In this document: positions 1-10,233 of the stretch, in pieces
Numbering within the stretch: position 1 is the stretch's first letter
Layout of the letters: each line of letters opens with the position of its first letter
NCBI RefSeq assembly: GCF_050003625.1
Contig: NC_134400.1
Location: 51,402,066 to 51,466,065, forward strand
Direction of reading: 5' to 3'
Origin: Haematobia irritans
Lineage: Eukaryota; Arthropoda; Insecta; Diptera; Muscidae
Length of the DNA stretch: 64,000 nucleotides
Translations under genes and position numbers: made by a program
Notes under the pieces: generated by a model
Told to the model about the DNA's origin: nothing
The model's input: only the letters and a program-made list of their open reading frames with translations
Database searches by the model: none

Positions 1-265
1 AGGAAAGTCTAAAGTCGGGCGGGCCGATTATAATATACTCTGCACAACTTTGTATTTAGATCTACATTTTGTTAAAATCTCAAATCAGACATCTACAAAA
101 TCACGGGCAATATTTGGGAAATATTTATAATTGTTTAGGCAATTTCGCAAAAATGCATTTATGAATCATTCATTGAAAAATTTGAAAATTTGAGTCATTT
201 CTACAAGTTTTCAACTAAGCAGTGAGTATCAGTGAGCATACAATTTTGGAAAAATGTTTGTCTAG
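1..265 (-). mobile_element. DINE-1-like (Helentron) family A, 3' end fragment
   Basis: The window opens inside the reverse complement of a family A 3' end. The hairpin AGTCGG...CCGACT and the GGTATA stretch match the ends at 33317-33370 and 35943-36000. The subterminal text runs to about 240, where it gives way to minisatellite DNA. The start lies outside the window. Confidence 0.75.
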
Positions 266-1170
266 TAAAAAAAAAAATTTGCAAAATTTTATCTAGAAAT
301 AAAATTTTGCAAAATTTTCTACAGATACAAAATTTTGACTAAATCTTCTATAGAAATAAAATTTCGACCAAATATATAGAAATAAAATTTTGAATAAAAT
401 TTTTATAGAAATAAAATTTGGCAAAATTTTTTATAGAAATAAAAGTTTGAAAAAATTATCAATAGAAATACAATTAAAAAAAATAGTGTAGCAAACAAAA
501 TTTTGCAAAATATTCTATAGAAACAAAATTTTGACTAAATTTTATATAGAAAAAAATATTTCTATAGTAATAAAATTTTGAATACATTTTTTATAGCAGT
601 GAGTATCAGTGAGCATTAGTAAGAAAAAAAAATTTGAGAAAATTTGCTATAGAAATAAAATTTGAAAATTTTTTCTTAGAGAAATAAAATTTTGAAAAAA
701 TTATCAACAAAAATACAATTTTAGAAAAATTTTTGTGTAGTAAATAAAATTCTGCAAAATATTCTACAGAAACAAAATTTTACTACATTTTCTATAGAAA
801 TAAAAATTTGACAAATTTTCTATAGAAATAAAATTTTGACTTAAATTTTTATAGAAATAAAATTATCAATAGAAATAAAATTTTGAAAAAACTTTTGTGT
901 AACAAACAAAATTTTGCAAAATTTTCTTTATGTTAGAAATAAAATTTTGCAAAATATTCTATAGAAACAAAATTTTGACTCAATTTTCTATAGAAATAAA
1001 ATTTTGACTAAACTTTCTATAGAAAAAAATATTTCTATAGTAATAAAATGTTGAATAAATTTTTTATAGAAATAACATTTTGACAAAATTTGCTATAGAA
1101 ATAAAATTTTGACAAAACTTTTTATAGTAATAACATTTTGACAAAATTTTCTATAAAAAACAACTTTGAA
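245..1170. repeat. 29-bp minisatellite tract
   Basis: Degenerate tandem units close to TTTCTATAGAAATAAAATTT plus TTGACAAAA, about 29 bp each. A higher-order layer is visible: a GTGTAGCAAACAAAATTTTG variant recurs near 485, 740 and 895, and GCAGTGAGTATCAGTGAGCA occurs at 220 and 596. The same minisatellite recurs near 9.2, 12.3, 15.7, 24.2, 32.7 and 55.8 kb. There is no coding potential. Confidence 0.85.
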
Positions 1171-1277
1171 AAAAATTTCTGTCAATATTCCACATATGTA
1201 TATGGCCTTAAAATAAAATTAAAACAAAAATAATTTCGATTGTTCGAAATATTTCAAATAAATTGATATCGGCATTA

Positions 1278-1563
1278 ATATGGGTCGATCCGACTAAACA
1301 ATGGCTAAAATCAACGAATTAAAGTACGAGTTGCTTGACCACCCACCTTATTCTCCGGATTTAGCTCCCAGTGACTTTTACTTGTTCCCAAATCTAAAAT
1401 AATCCTTGCTGGCAAGCGTTTTACCTCAAATGAAGATGCAATTGCAGTTGTAAACCACTGTTTTGAAGACCTTGAGAAAAACTATTTTAATCAAGGGAAA
1501 GAATTGCTAGAAAAGCGTTGGACTAAGTGTATTGAAGTTTCAGGAGATTATATTGAAAAATAA
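1278..1563 (+). pseudogene. mariner (DD34D) transposase, C-terminal remnant
   Basis: This is the 3' part of a mariner-family transposase, the DDE enzyme that cuts and rejoins its own DNA ends. From ATG 1301 the frame reads MAKINELKYELLDHPPYSPD and then LAPSDFYLFPNLK, the hallmark block that carries the third catalytic Asp. A stop follows, and a frame change leads into LAGKRFTSNEDA and the C-terminal YIEK before TAA at 1561. Just upstream, an eroded block (GRSD) sits where the DNARPH motif with the second Asp should be. The N-terminal DNA-binding half and the first Asp are missing. An end-like stretch follows to about 1630 and probably holds the 3' inverted repeat. The copy is dead; the family call is firm and the subfamily unresolved. 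Confidence 0.85.
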
Positions 1564-1639
1564 AAATATTTTTGAAAAACTAACTATTCTCTTTCATTGA
1601 TAGGCTAAGAAGTTTCCGAACCGCCCTCGTAGCTCCAAT

Positions 1640-2335
1640 ATATATCTTTCATCCGATATTGATTTAATTGTCCCTAGAGGCCAGAATTTTACCTTTTTTC
1701 CTTTATTTAATGCTAATTTTCGTTGAAATCGGTTCAGATTTAGATATAGCTGCCATATATATCTTTTGCCCGATTTAGACTCATATAACTACAGGAGACC
1801 AAATTTTCATTTCGATTTACACGTAATTTTGCCCTGAGAGTAGTTTAGCTCAAATTGATATAGATGTCGATATAGCTCCCATATATACGCCTGATTTGGG
1901 GAAATTTGGTAGAAAATTTCATATTTTATACCCATTTCAACGGAATTTTACTGCAATTGATTTTATTTCACACAGGAAAAAGATTGAACATTCTATCTAA
2001 CTGTGTCGAATTTTATTCAAATCGGTTCAGATTTAGATGAAGCGCCACATATTCTTCTGATTTAAGCAAAAACGGCACAAGCAAAGATGTCGCCATACTT
2101 TCCACAGAAGATTTAGATAAGGTTCCGCCTGTCTAAATATCACTCGATGTGACCAGATATTGTCACAAACCTCACAATTGACTTATTTCTTAGTGAAATT
2201 TAGTTAATATCCTTGTGAATTCACCACTGCTAAGGAGCAAAAATAAAAATTCCTCAAATTTTCATATACCTCTAATAGAAATGTATCGCCGGATAAATCA
2301 TAAATGGACTTTTGTGCAATCCCATATAAAATCCC
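1640..2335 (+). mobile_element. DINE family A fragment
   Basis: Contains decayed family A tandem units (core GATATAGCTCCCATATATA) to about 1900. A subterminal region similar to that at 35040-35200 follows (CACTGCTAAGGAG, ATAAATCATAAATGG). The 5' head is absent, and the next element begins directly after it. Confidence 0.65.
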
Positions 2336-2340
2336 ATATT

Positions 2341-3727
2341 TATATCCTTCACCACTACTGTGGTACAAGGTATAATAAGTTTGTGCATTTGTATGTAACG
2401 CCAAGAAGCAAAAGCCTGAGACCCATCGTTTAGTATACCGATCGTCTTAGAATTAAATTCTGTGTCGATTTAGCGATGTCCGTCTGTCTGTCTGCCTGCC
2501 TGTCCGTCCGTCTGTCTGTTCATGTACTTTTGTGTGCAAAGTACAGGTCGCAGTTTAAGTCCGATCGTCCTCAAATTTGGCATAGGGTGGTTTTTTGGGA
2601 CAGAGACAATCGCTATTGATTTTGGAAAAAATCGGTTCAGATTTAGATATAACTGCCATCTCCGATCTGATCATCAACTGGCGTGTTTATCAACCGATTT
2701 TCTTTAAATTCAGTACATCCAAATATTTTAAAAGTCTCGAAAAACTTGCAAAATATCAGCCAAATCGGTTCAGATTTAGATATAGCTCCCATATATATCC
2801 GATTTAGACTCATATAACCACAGAGGGCAAAGTTTACTACCGATTTTCGCTAAAATTTGCATAGAGAGCAGTATTGATATTCTACCAATGTTTGGCAAAT
2901 TTGATTAAAGTCGGTTCAGATTTAGATATAGCTCCCATATATATCTTTCGTCCGATTTGCACTTATATAGTCTCAAAAATCAGAGTTTTGCCCTGATATG
3001 CTTCAAATTTTGCGCAAAGAGTACGCTTAATAGTATCGGTAAGTGTACCAAATTTGGTTCAAATCGGTTCACATTTAGATATAGCTCTCATATATATCTT
3101 TCGACCGATTTGCACTTATATGGCCTCAAAAGCCAGAGTTTTGGAACGATTTGCTTCAAATTTTGCACGAAATGTACGTTTGTCGGTATCGTTATGTGTG
3201 TCAAATTTGGGTAAAATCGTTTCAGATTTAGATATAACATAGCTCCCGTATATATATTTCGCCCGATTTGCACTTATATAGCCTTAAAAGCCAGAGTTTT
3301 GCCCTGACTTGCTTCAAATTTTGCACCAGGAGTATGTTTAATAGTATCGTTAATTGTGCCAAATTTGTTTGGTTATGTTTGGTTGAAATCGGTTGAGATT
3401 TAGATATATCTCCCATATATATATTTTGTCCGATTTGCACTTATAAGGCCTCAAAAGCCAGAGTTTTGCTGTGACTTGCTTCAAATTTTGCACCAGCAGT
3501 ATGTTTAATAGTATCGGTAAGTGTACCAAATTTGGTTGAAATCGGCTCAGATTTAGATATAGCTCTCATATATATCTTTCGCACTTATGTGGCCTCAAAA
3601 GCCAGAGTTTTAATAACTCCAAACAAAGTTGAAGGAGTTGAGATGGTAACACAAATTTTGGTGTACATAGTGGTGAAGGGTATAATATAGTAGGCCCCGC
3701 CCGACTTTGGACTTTACTTACTTGTTT
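2341..3727 (+). mobile_element. DINE family A, full-length copy
   Basis: A complete element of about 1.39 kb. It has a palindromic head (TATCCTTCACCAC...GTATA), a TATGTAACGCCAAGAAG block, a GTCGATTTAGC block followed by (GTCY)n, about six ~153-bp tandem units from 2630 to 3610, and the 3' end GGTATAATATAG, a GTAGGCCCCGCCCGAC hairpin and TTACTTGTTT. Helentron-associated elements of this type carry no protein; they depend on an autonomous Rep/helicase element, none of which is in the window. The short ORFs inside are repeat artefacts. Confidence 0.85.
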
Positions 3728-3800
3728 AATAATGGACTCAATATGTTATTAGTTATATACTAATTCTGTAAGTGCAAAATCAGCTATAGCTACAACTATA

Positions 3801-4269
3801 CACCCTTAAAAAATCGCTTCTGTAACATACCCCCAAACACATTTTGCTTCAAGCATATATATTTTCAGGATTGGTCCAAACAAAATATTGTTTGTATTGT
3901 TCAAACATATTATGTTCCACCTTCGGGCATACATTGGTAGTAAAAACTTTAATGAAATTTTCTTTGTGTGGATATATTTTTAAGGCGCCAATTGGTTACT
4001 TCCATTATTTTATTTGCAGCATACTCTCTAGGTCTCTCTTTCTAAACACATAGATGTTTATAGGCTATTTCATCTAAGCATATTATATTTACAAACATTT
4101 TATGTCCCAAACATATATGTTCTAACATATTAACATATATGTCCCAAACATGTTATGCTAGTTTATGAACATTATATGCTTGCACTCAAAAATATTGTGT
4201 TAAAAATTTGAGTTTTAAACATATAATTTTTGCACCCAAACATATGAAAAACAGTATTTTTCGTCCGTG
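3801..4269. mobile_element. TA-duplicating TIR element (469 bp)
   Basis: Flanked by TA at 3799-3800 and 4270-4271. The ends are CACCCTTAAAAAATCGC and TTTTTCGTCCGTG. The interior repeats ACATATTATGTT-type words, as in the longer relatives at 9621-11424 and 49599-52267, so this looks like an internally shortened copy of that family. Non-coding. Confidence 0.75.
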
Positions 4270-4440
4270 TATATAATATCAGACATTTCTGCTCAGATTG
4301 TAACAAAACTCCCATAAAAATATACCCCTTAATGTTCTTAAATATGGAAATGCGTTTTATCTCTCAAACCAATATCAATGTTAGCCCACAAATGCTTCTG
4401 TTTACTAATTCACTAGGAGGGGTTTAGGGTATGATATAGT

Positions 4441-5742
4441 CATAAGCGTAGGAAGGCCTCTGGGGAGGGGGCTTAGACCCCCCCCCCCAGAAAAATTTTA
4501 GCCCCCCCAGAATTTGAAAACCTATTTACGATTTTACATTCTTATAAAAATTAAACAAGTATATACAACCGCACAAAGTTCCGCTAAAGACTTTCATGCA
4601 CAATCGAATTACTTGGGTTGTGGTATCAGTTGCCGATGGCAATGTTTGAAGTCTGATATTTATGAAATAGAGCTGTGATTGAACTTATGGTTTAGTTGAA
4701 TAACTAACAGCCTGTTTCTGTATGTCGAACGAGTTCAATCGATCGACTGAAATGCATAGAAACAGCTGTTTTTGGTTATAAATTCAGCTGTTTGTTTCCA
4801 TTTTAGTCGATCGACAGAGCTCATTCGACATACAGAAACAGGCTGTAAAGCTCCTTTATTATATTGTTTAGTCTGGTTTAGTCATCTTAATTAAAAAATA
4901 GTAATTGGTATTAAAACTATTCTTTCATAAATTAATATCTTAATAATGCTGCAAAAAAGCGTCGCCAAAGAAGAAGTGAAAATGTTCTTTTTGGGTCCGG
5001 AAGTGGTGCAAAATTGGCGGAGAAGCGATGAATGTAATAGGAACTCGTCATAGAACGAATGTCCACCGTTTCAACAGCCGCTGTAATAAATTTGAATCAC
5101 TTCTTACGGTGTGATCCGAATTCAGAGTTTTGAATGTGAATTAAAAAATTGTGTGATATTTTCCCAAATAAATAATTTTTATTTATTCGGTTTTTATTTG
5201 TTTTTGGTCGACCTTTTGTTAGAATTATATTAATATTTATAAAGACCTCGAGCTTCAAGAAACATTAGTTTATAATAAATTTTATATTTTTTATGATTTT
5301 TAATGCATTCTAACGCTTGTTTGAATATTTTCAAAAATTATCGATTTTTCTATAATGGATTTAGCATTTTTGTGGCAAAATTTGAATAATTTCTACCATT
5401 TTATTTATACTTAATCTTTTTTAAACTATTTGAAAAAAAAAAAAATACGCATTAAAATATGAAAAAACTGAAGTAAAAAACTGTGTAGTTAATATAATTA
5501 ACTTCTTTGTGAGGACTATTTTGGATGTGCTTTTAAAGTTGTGCCTTTAAAACAAATCCCAATTTTTTTGCTGGGAAAAGTGTGGGACTACTTTTAGTTG
5601 CTTTATTATATATTATTTTGATGTCTATTTTTTATTCTTTTTTATGAAATAAAACAATAATTGAACCTATAAGTTCAGTCTATAAATTTATAGCTAGGGG
5701 GGCTATAGCCCTCCCTAGGAAAATTGTCTAGCTACGCTAATG
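4441..5742. mobile_element. hAT-like non-autonomous element, copy 1
   Basis: Bounded by a perfect 8-bp duplication GATATAGT (4433-4440 and 5743-5750) inside a DINE 3' end. Terminal repeats are CATAAGCGTAGG and, on the other strand, CATTAGCGTAGC. Poly-G/C blocks lie just inside both ends. The 8-bp duplication with CA...TG ends fits the hAT superfamily. The interior holds a DINE scrap (about 4555-4680), a hairpin MITE (4708-4845) and a copy of the CAGCAAAAAA element (about 4947-5573). No transposase is present. A second copy lies at 43083-44160. Confidence 0.8.
4708..4845. mobile_element. 138-bp hairpin MITE (PIF/Harbinger-like duplication)
   Basis: Long terminal inverted repeats, CAGCCTGTTTCTGTATGTCG and its complement, flank a short centre. 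TAA is present on both sides, which fits the 3-bp TWA duplication of PIF/Harbinger. The homologous stretch of the second host copy (near 43860) lacks it, so it inserted after the two copies separated. Confidence 0.7.
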
Positions 5743-5923
5743 GATATAGTCGGCCCCGCCCGACTTTCTGCTTTACTTACTTCTTTTTGACTAACATTGT
5801 TTTCCGTTGCGGCCTTTAACCTATTTGTAAACCATCGGATTCTCAATTTTTTAATATTTGCACGGTAAGTGGGATCTGCCCATTGCCCGACGTGTTTTAA
5901 TGAAAACGTTGTTTTTAATTGTA

Positions 5924-6355
5924 CACTCAAAAAACAGTGAACTCAGCAAAAATCAAAATTTTGGTAAATTTTAGAAAATTTTGGTTATTTTTAGAAATTT
6001 TTAACTAAACTATATTACAAACGCAGATGTCAAGCCAATTTCATAAAAATAAGTAAATATTTGTTGAAAAATTCAAGAAATTTATGAGACATAATTTTTG
6101 TATCTGTTTAAGAAAAGAATGTCTTTAGTACCATACGAAGTTAATGATGGGCGCATTATTGGTAACATTTAAAAAAATTCTCAACTATTTTGTGGGAGAC
6201 ACGAATTTAGTTAATCCTTTTGCCTCATTGTTGCATAATTTTCTCCTTTTTGTTCTTTTAATTAATAAAAATTATCCATGTCAAAAATAATTCCATGAAC
6301 TAAAAGTGATTTAAGTTGGCTTTAAGGCCATATAGGGTTCACTTTTGTTTGAGTG
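5924..6355. mobile_element. TA-duplicating TIR element (432 bp)
   Basis: TA at 5922-5923 and 6356-6357. The ends CACTCAAAAAACAGTGAAC and, on the other strand, CACTCAAACAAAAGTGAAC form a ~20-bp inverted repeat. The right end resembles that of the 17017-19901 element. Non-coding, AT-rich interior. Confidence 0.8.
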
Positions 6356-6357
6356 TA

Positions 6358-6602
6358 GTTCGTTTTTTATTTTCATAATTTTTTCAATTTTTTTTAATGA
6401 AAATATTTCACTTACTTGAAATTCACACGGAACATAAGATGGTGTAATACAATTAAAATAAGATTTTTAATTTCCCTACTTCTGAGCAGGGGTACCTACC
6501 CCTTGCACAACAATTTAAAACTCCTCTAATATTGGCCGGTTTGCATGAAATTGGAATTTTATATGTAGGGCGCATTGAAGAGGGCTGGGTTCAGCTAACA
6601 TA
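6358..6602. other. unassigned AT-rich spacer
   Basis: No gene or recognisable element. A small inverted motif, AGGGGTACCTACCCCT, lies near 6488. This may be host intergenic or intronic DNA. Confidence 0.3.
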
Positions 6603-6854
6603 CACAGAAAAAAAATTCACGAAAATTTTTCCAATTAAAATCTTAATTGAGTTTTAAAAAATATTCAATTAAAAATTTAATTGAATCAACAAATTTTTTA
6701 ATTGAAATAAAAATCAATCACATTAATTTTTTAATTGACTGTCAATTAATATTTTAATTGATACTATCATTTCTGAGATTGAAGACATTTCAATTAAAAA
6801 ATTAATTGGATCAATTAATTTCGTGATTGAATCAGAAAAAAAATTTTTTGTGTG
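6603..6854. mobile_element. TA-duplicating TIR element (252 bp) rich in CAATTAA palindromes
   Basis: TA at 6601-6602 and 6855-6856. Ends are CACAGAAAAAAAATTC and the complement of TTTTTTTGTGTG. The interior is a chain of palindromic CAATTAAA...TTTAATTG words, at least six. Related text is present near 40720-40880. Confidence 0.7.
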
Positions 6855-7033
6855 TAGTATTCAATAAAATCGGATCCATAATTGTATTTCATACAGTTGT
6901 GATAAAATTTTCTCAGTGCCAATTTCCTAAACACGCACTCTAAACTAAAATCGTTCATATTAATATGTAACATTTTGATAACTTCTACTATTATTATTAT
7001 TTGGTCTTCCTTATTTTCCAACTCCAACTCCAG

Positions 7034-7224
7034 CTCCAGATACGGAACAATCCACAACTTGGCAAGTATTGATAACATGCACGCCCAATCCAGATGAGAT
7101 GATTCGCTACAAATGTAGAAAACGTGATGTATCTCTGGGCAACTTTCAGCAATCAACGTCTAAACAACAGGGATATTATACAGAGACTACCACTATATTA
7201 GACTGGGGGCGGATGGATGAATGA
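7034..7224 (+). CDS. candidate terminal exon of an unidentified host gene
   Basis: I do not recognise this protein. The frame that ends at TGA 7222-7224 is open for over 60 codons and reads PDTEQSTTWQVLITCTPNPD, then a Cys/Lys/Arg-rich stretch (YKCRKRDVSLGNF), ending in ILDWGRMDE. It starts after a pyrimidine-rich tract and two possible acceptors: CAG at 7031-7033, or CAG at 7037-7039. Residue composition is balanced and unlike the low-complexity translations of the surrounding repeats, and the segment has no other copy in the window. Two Cys about 15 residues apart could suggest a secreted or extracellular fold; that is inference. It could be a chance ORF or a gene remnant. Confidence 0.35.
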
Positions 7225-7499
7225 AGGGAAGAGTAAATGCAATTGATTTTGTCTAATAGCTCGGCACGAATATCGGCATGCTGAGCCAGCTAGATGCAAG
7301 ATGAGCTTTTCGAGGTAATCGAGAAGGAATTGATTGAAATTTTGTTTTCTGTTTTTTTAGTCTTTTCAAGTTTTCGAATAATTTGTTTTGTATACAAATC
7401 GAAAATAAGCCATGGAGTAATATTGGAGGGTGGGGTAATAGAGTAAAAGTAATGCACTGAGCAAACTAACACAGGTATTGCGGTTGTCTCTTAAAGCTA
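7225..7499. other. sequence downstream of candidate exon
   Basis: No repeat family recognised. If the preceding exon is real, this is where its 3' UTR should be, but I see no canonical AATAAA here. It ends at the TA target of the next element. Confidence 0.3.
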
Positions 7500-7879
7500 C
7501 CCAGCAAAAAATTTGAAAGTATTTCTAAATGCCCACAATTAAAAGCCTTCCAAAAATGTCATTCCAGAGATGTTCTTTATTTTAACTACTCAGGAAGTTC
7601 TTCTAATTCAATTTTTTATAACTCGTTTTTTTTAATACCTTTAAAGGGCAATTTTAACATTTTATACCCTCCACCATAGGATGGGGGTATATTAACTTTG
7701 TCATTCCGTTTGTAACACATCGAAATATTGCTCTAAGACCCCATAAAGAATATATATTCTGGGTCGTGGTGAAATTCTGAGTCGATCTAAGAATGTCCGT
7801 CCGTCTGTTGAAATCACGCTTCCGAACGAAACAAGCTGTCGACTTGGAACTTGGCACAAGTAGTTGTTATTGATGTAGA

Positions 7880-9170
7880 TCGGATGGTATTGAAAATGGG
7901 CCATATCGGTCCACTTTTACGTATAGCCCCCATATAAAGGGACCCCTAGATTTGGTTTGTGGAGCCTCTAACAGAAGCATATTTCATCCGATCCGGCTGA
8001 AATTTGGTACATGGTGTTGGTATATGGTCTCTAACAACCATGCAAAAATTGGTGCTCATCGGTCCATAATTATATATAGCCCCCATATAAACCAATCCCC
8101 AGATTTGGCTTACGGAGCCTCAAAGAGAAGCAAATTTCATCCAATCCGGCTGTAATTTGGTACATGGAGTTGGTATATGGTCTCTAACAATCATGCAAAA
8201 ATTGGTCCACATCGGTCCATAATTATATATAGCCCCCATATAAACCGATCCCCAGATTTGGCTTGCGGAGCCTCAAAGAGAAGCAAATTTCATCCGATCC
8301 GGCTGAAATTTGGTACATGATGTTGGTATATGGTCTCTAACAACCATGTAAAAATTGGTCCACATCGGTCCATAATTATATATAGACCCCATATAAACCG
8401 ATCCCCAGATTTGGCTTGCGAAGCCTCAAAGAGAAGCAAATTTCATCCGATCCGGCTGAAATTTGGTACGTGGTGTTGGTATATGGTTTCTAACAACTGT
8501 GCAAAAATTGGTCCACATCGGTCCATAATTATATATAGCCCCCATATAAACCAATCCCCAGATTTGGCTTGCGAAGCCTCAAAGAGAAGCAAATTTCATC
8601 CGATCCGGCTGAAATTTGGTACATGATGTTGGTATATGGTCTCTAACAACCATGCAAAAATTGGTCCACATCGGTCCATAATTATATATAGCCCCCATAT
8701 AAACCGATCCCCAGATTTGGGTTGCGGAGTGTCAAAAAGAAGCAAATTTCATCCGATCCGCCTGAAATTTGGTACATGATGTTGGTATATAGTCTCTAAC
8801 AACCATCTAAAATTGGTCCATATCGGTTCATAATTATATATAGCCCCATATAAACCGATCCCCATATTTGGCTTGCGAAGTCTCCAAGAGAAGCAAATTT
8901 CATCCAATCTGGTTGTAATTTGGAACATGGTGTTAGTATATGATCTTTAACAACCGTGCCAGAATTGGTCCATATCGGTCCATAATTATATATAGCCCCC
9001 ATATAAAACGTTCTCCTGATTTGACCTCCGGAGCCTCTTGGAGGAGCAAGATTCATCCGATCCGGTCCAAATTTGGAACGTGGTGTTAGTATATGGCCGC
9101 TAACAACCATACCAAAATTGGTCCATTTCGGTCTATAGTTATATATAGCCGATCTTCAATCAAACAAAAA
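7880..9170 (+). repeat. 153-bp tandem repeats of DINE family B
   Basis: Direct repeats of a unit containing ATCGGTCCATAATTATATAT, AGCCCCCATATAAACCGATC and CAGATTTGGCTTGCGGAGCC. Successive GGTCCATAAT words lie at 8061, 8214, 8367 and 8520, exactly 153 bp apart. The period is a multiple of three, so both strands show ~51-residue periodic ORFs that are not genes. Confidence 0.9.
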
Positions 9171-9195
9171 TTGGTCCATATCGGTTCATAATCAT

Positions 9196-9450
9196 GGTTG
9201 CCACTCGAGCCAAAAATAATCTACCAAAATTTTATTTCTATAGAAAATTTTTTCAAAATTTTATTTCTATAGATAATTTTGTTAAAATTTTATTTCTGTA
9301 GAAATTTTTGTCAAAATTTTCTTTCTATAGAAAATTTTGTCAAAATTTTTATTTCTATAGAGAATTTTGTGAAAATTTTATTTCTATAGAAAATTATGTT
9401 AAAATTTTATTTCTGTAGAAAATTTTGTCAAAGTCTATTTTGTCAAACTG
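9196..9450 (+). repeat. 29-bp minisatellite block
   Basis: About eight units of TTTCTATAGAAAATTTTG plus TCAAAATTTTA, preceded by GGTTGCCACTCGAGCCAAA. The same leader precedes the block at 55.8 kb. Confidence 0.85.
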
Positions 9451-9930
9451 AATTACATACGTATCTGATCGATCTTTTTTGATTTAATATATATCACGTA
9501 TGGACTTACATACAATTTAGAAGTTGCTGTTAGGAGGTTTTAAGATACCTTGCCATCGGCAAGCGTTACCGCAACTTAAGTAATTCGATTGTGGATGGCA
9601 GTGTTTAGAAGAAGTTTCTACACCCTCAAAAAAAATCGCTTCTTTAACATATGTTCCAAACATATTTTGCAGGAAGCACATATATTATTGCATACTGCCG
9701 AAACATTAATATGTTTGTTTTATGTGAACATATTATATGTTTGGAAGCATTTTGAGCCAAAAATATTATATGCTTGGAAGAATTTTTCCCAAACACGATT
9801 GTGCTCATTCCCTAACATACTCGTAATTTTCACTTCCACGAAATTTTTTAGTTATTGGCACCTTTCTCTGTAATACAAATAATGTTGAAGAAATTATTCA
9901 CTTTTATAAAATTTTTAAATTTTACCTTTC

Positions 9931-10003
9931 GCCTGCACGGAGAATCGAACCGAGGACCATACAGTTTGTAAGCCAACACACTATCCACTGGGCTACGTAG
10001 CTG
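9931..10003 (-). other. tRNA-like module (box A/box B)
   Basis: The complement reads GTAGCCCAGTGGATAGTGTG (D-arm/box A) and GGTTCGATTCTCC (T-arm/box B). An anticodon-loop-like CTTACAA sits between them. The acceptor stem does not pair well, so it is tRNA-like rather than a tRNA gene. Copies occur at 51916-51958 and, decayed, near 24990-25060. Confidence 0.6.
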
Positions 10004-10116
10004 TTATAGTCACCAGTAGATAATTATCGTTTTAAGTTACATTTATATAGCATAGTTTGCAGCGCCCACGAGCCCATGCAAACATAACATTATTTAACAG
10101 AAACATACATTTGTTT

Positions 10117-10190
10117 GCCACGTGGAGCAGTGGTTAGCATGTCTGCCTTGCATGCAAAGGGTCGTGGGTTCAATCCCTGCTCCGACCGAA
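10117..10190 (+). other. tRNA-like module (box A/box B)
   Basis: GGAGCAGTGGTTAGCATG resembles a D-arm with box A, and GGGTTCAATCCCTGCTCC carries box B. The loop CTTGCAT would hold a TGC anticodon. GGAGCAG and CTGCTCC can pair as a 7-bp stem but are too close together for a canonical tRNA. It recurs inverted at 51763-51840. Confidence 0.6.
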
Positions 10191-10202
10191 CATTTTTTTT
10201 TG

Positions 10203-10233
<31 letters not shown>

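Larger units (their letters stand above)
3728..5786 (+). mobile_element. DINE family A' 3' fragment, split by two insertions
   Basis: The stretches 3728-3800, 4272-4440 and 5743-5786 together match the 3' part of the A' copy ending at 20582: a CTCAATATTAGT-like stretch, ACCCCTTA..TTAAATATG, and GGGTATGATATAGTCGGC. A TA-duplicating element (3801-4269) and a hAT-like element (4441-5742) interrupt it. Confidence 0.75.

Noticed and set aside
6815..7156. 113-residue minus-strand ORF opposite the candidate exon
   Set aside because: It spans a TIR element end and a simple ATT repeat; the plus-strand frame with a splice acceptor is the better candidate.
7880..9170. CRISPR-like direct repeats
   Set aside because: The repeats are contiguous 153-bp tandem units with no unique spacers, and the DNA is from an animal genome.
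10117..10190. A genuine tRNA gene
   Set aside because: Box A and box B are good but the acceptor and T stems do not pair in canonical positions, and the copies sit inside transposons.
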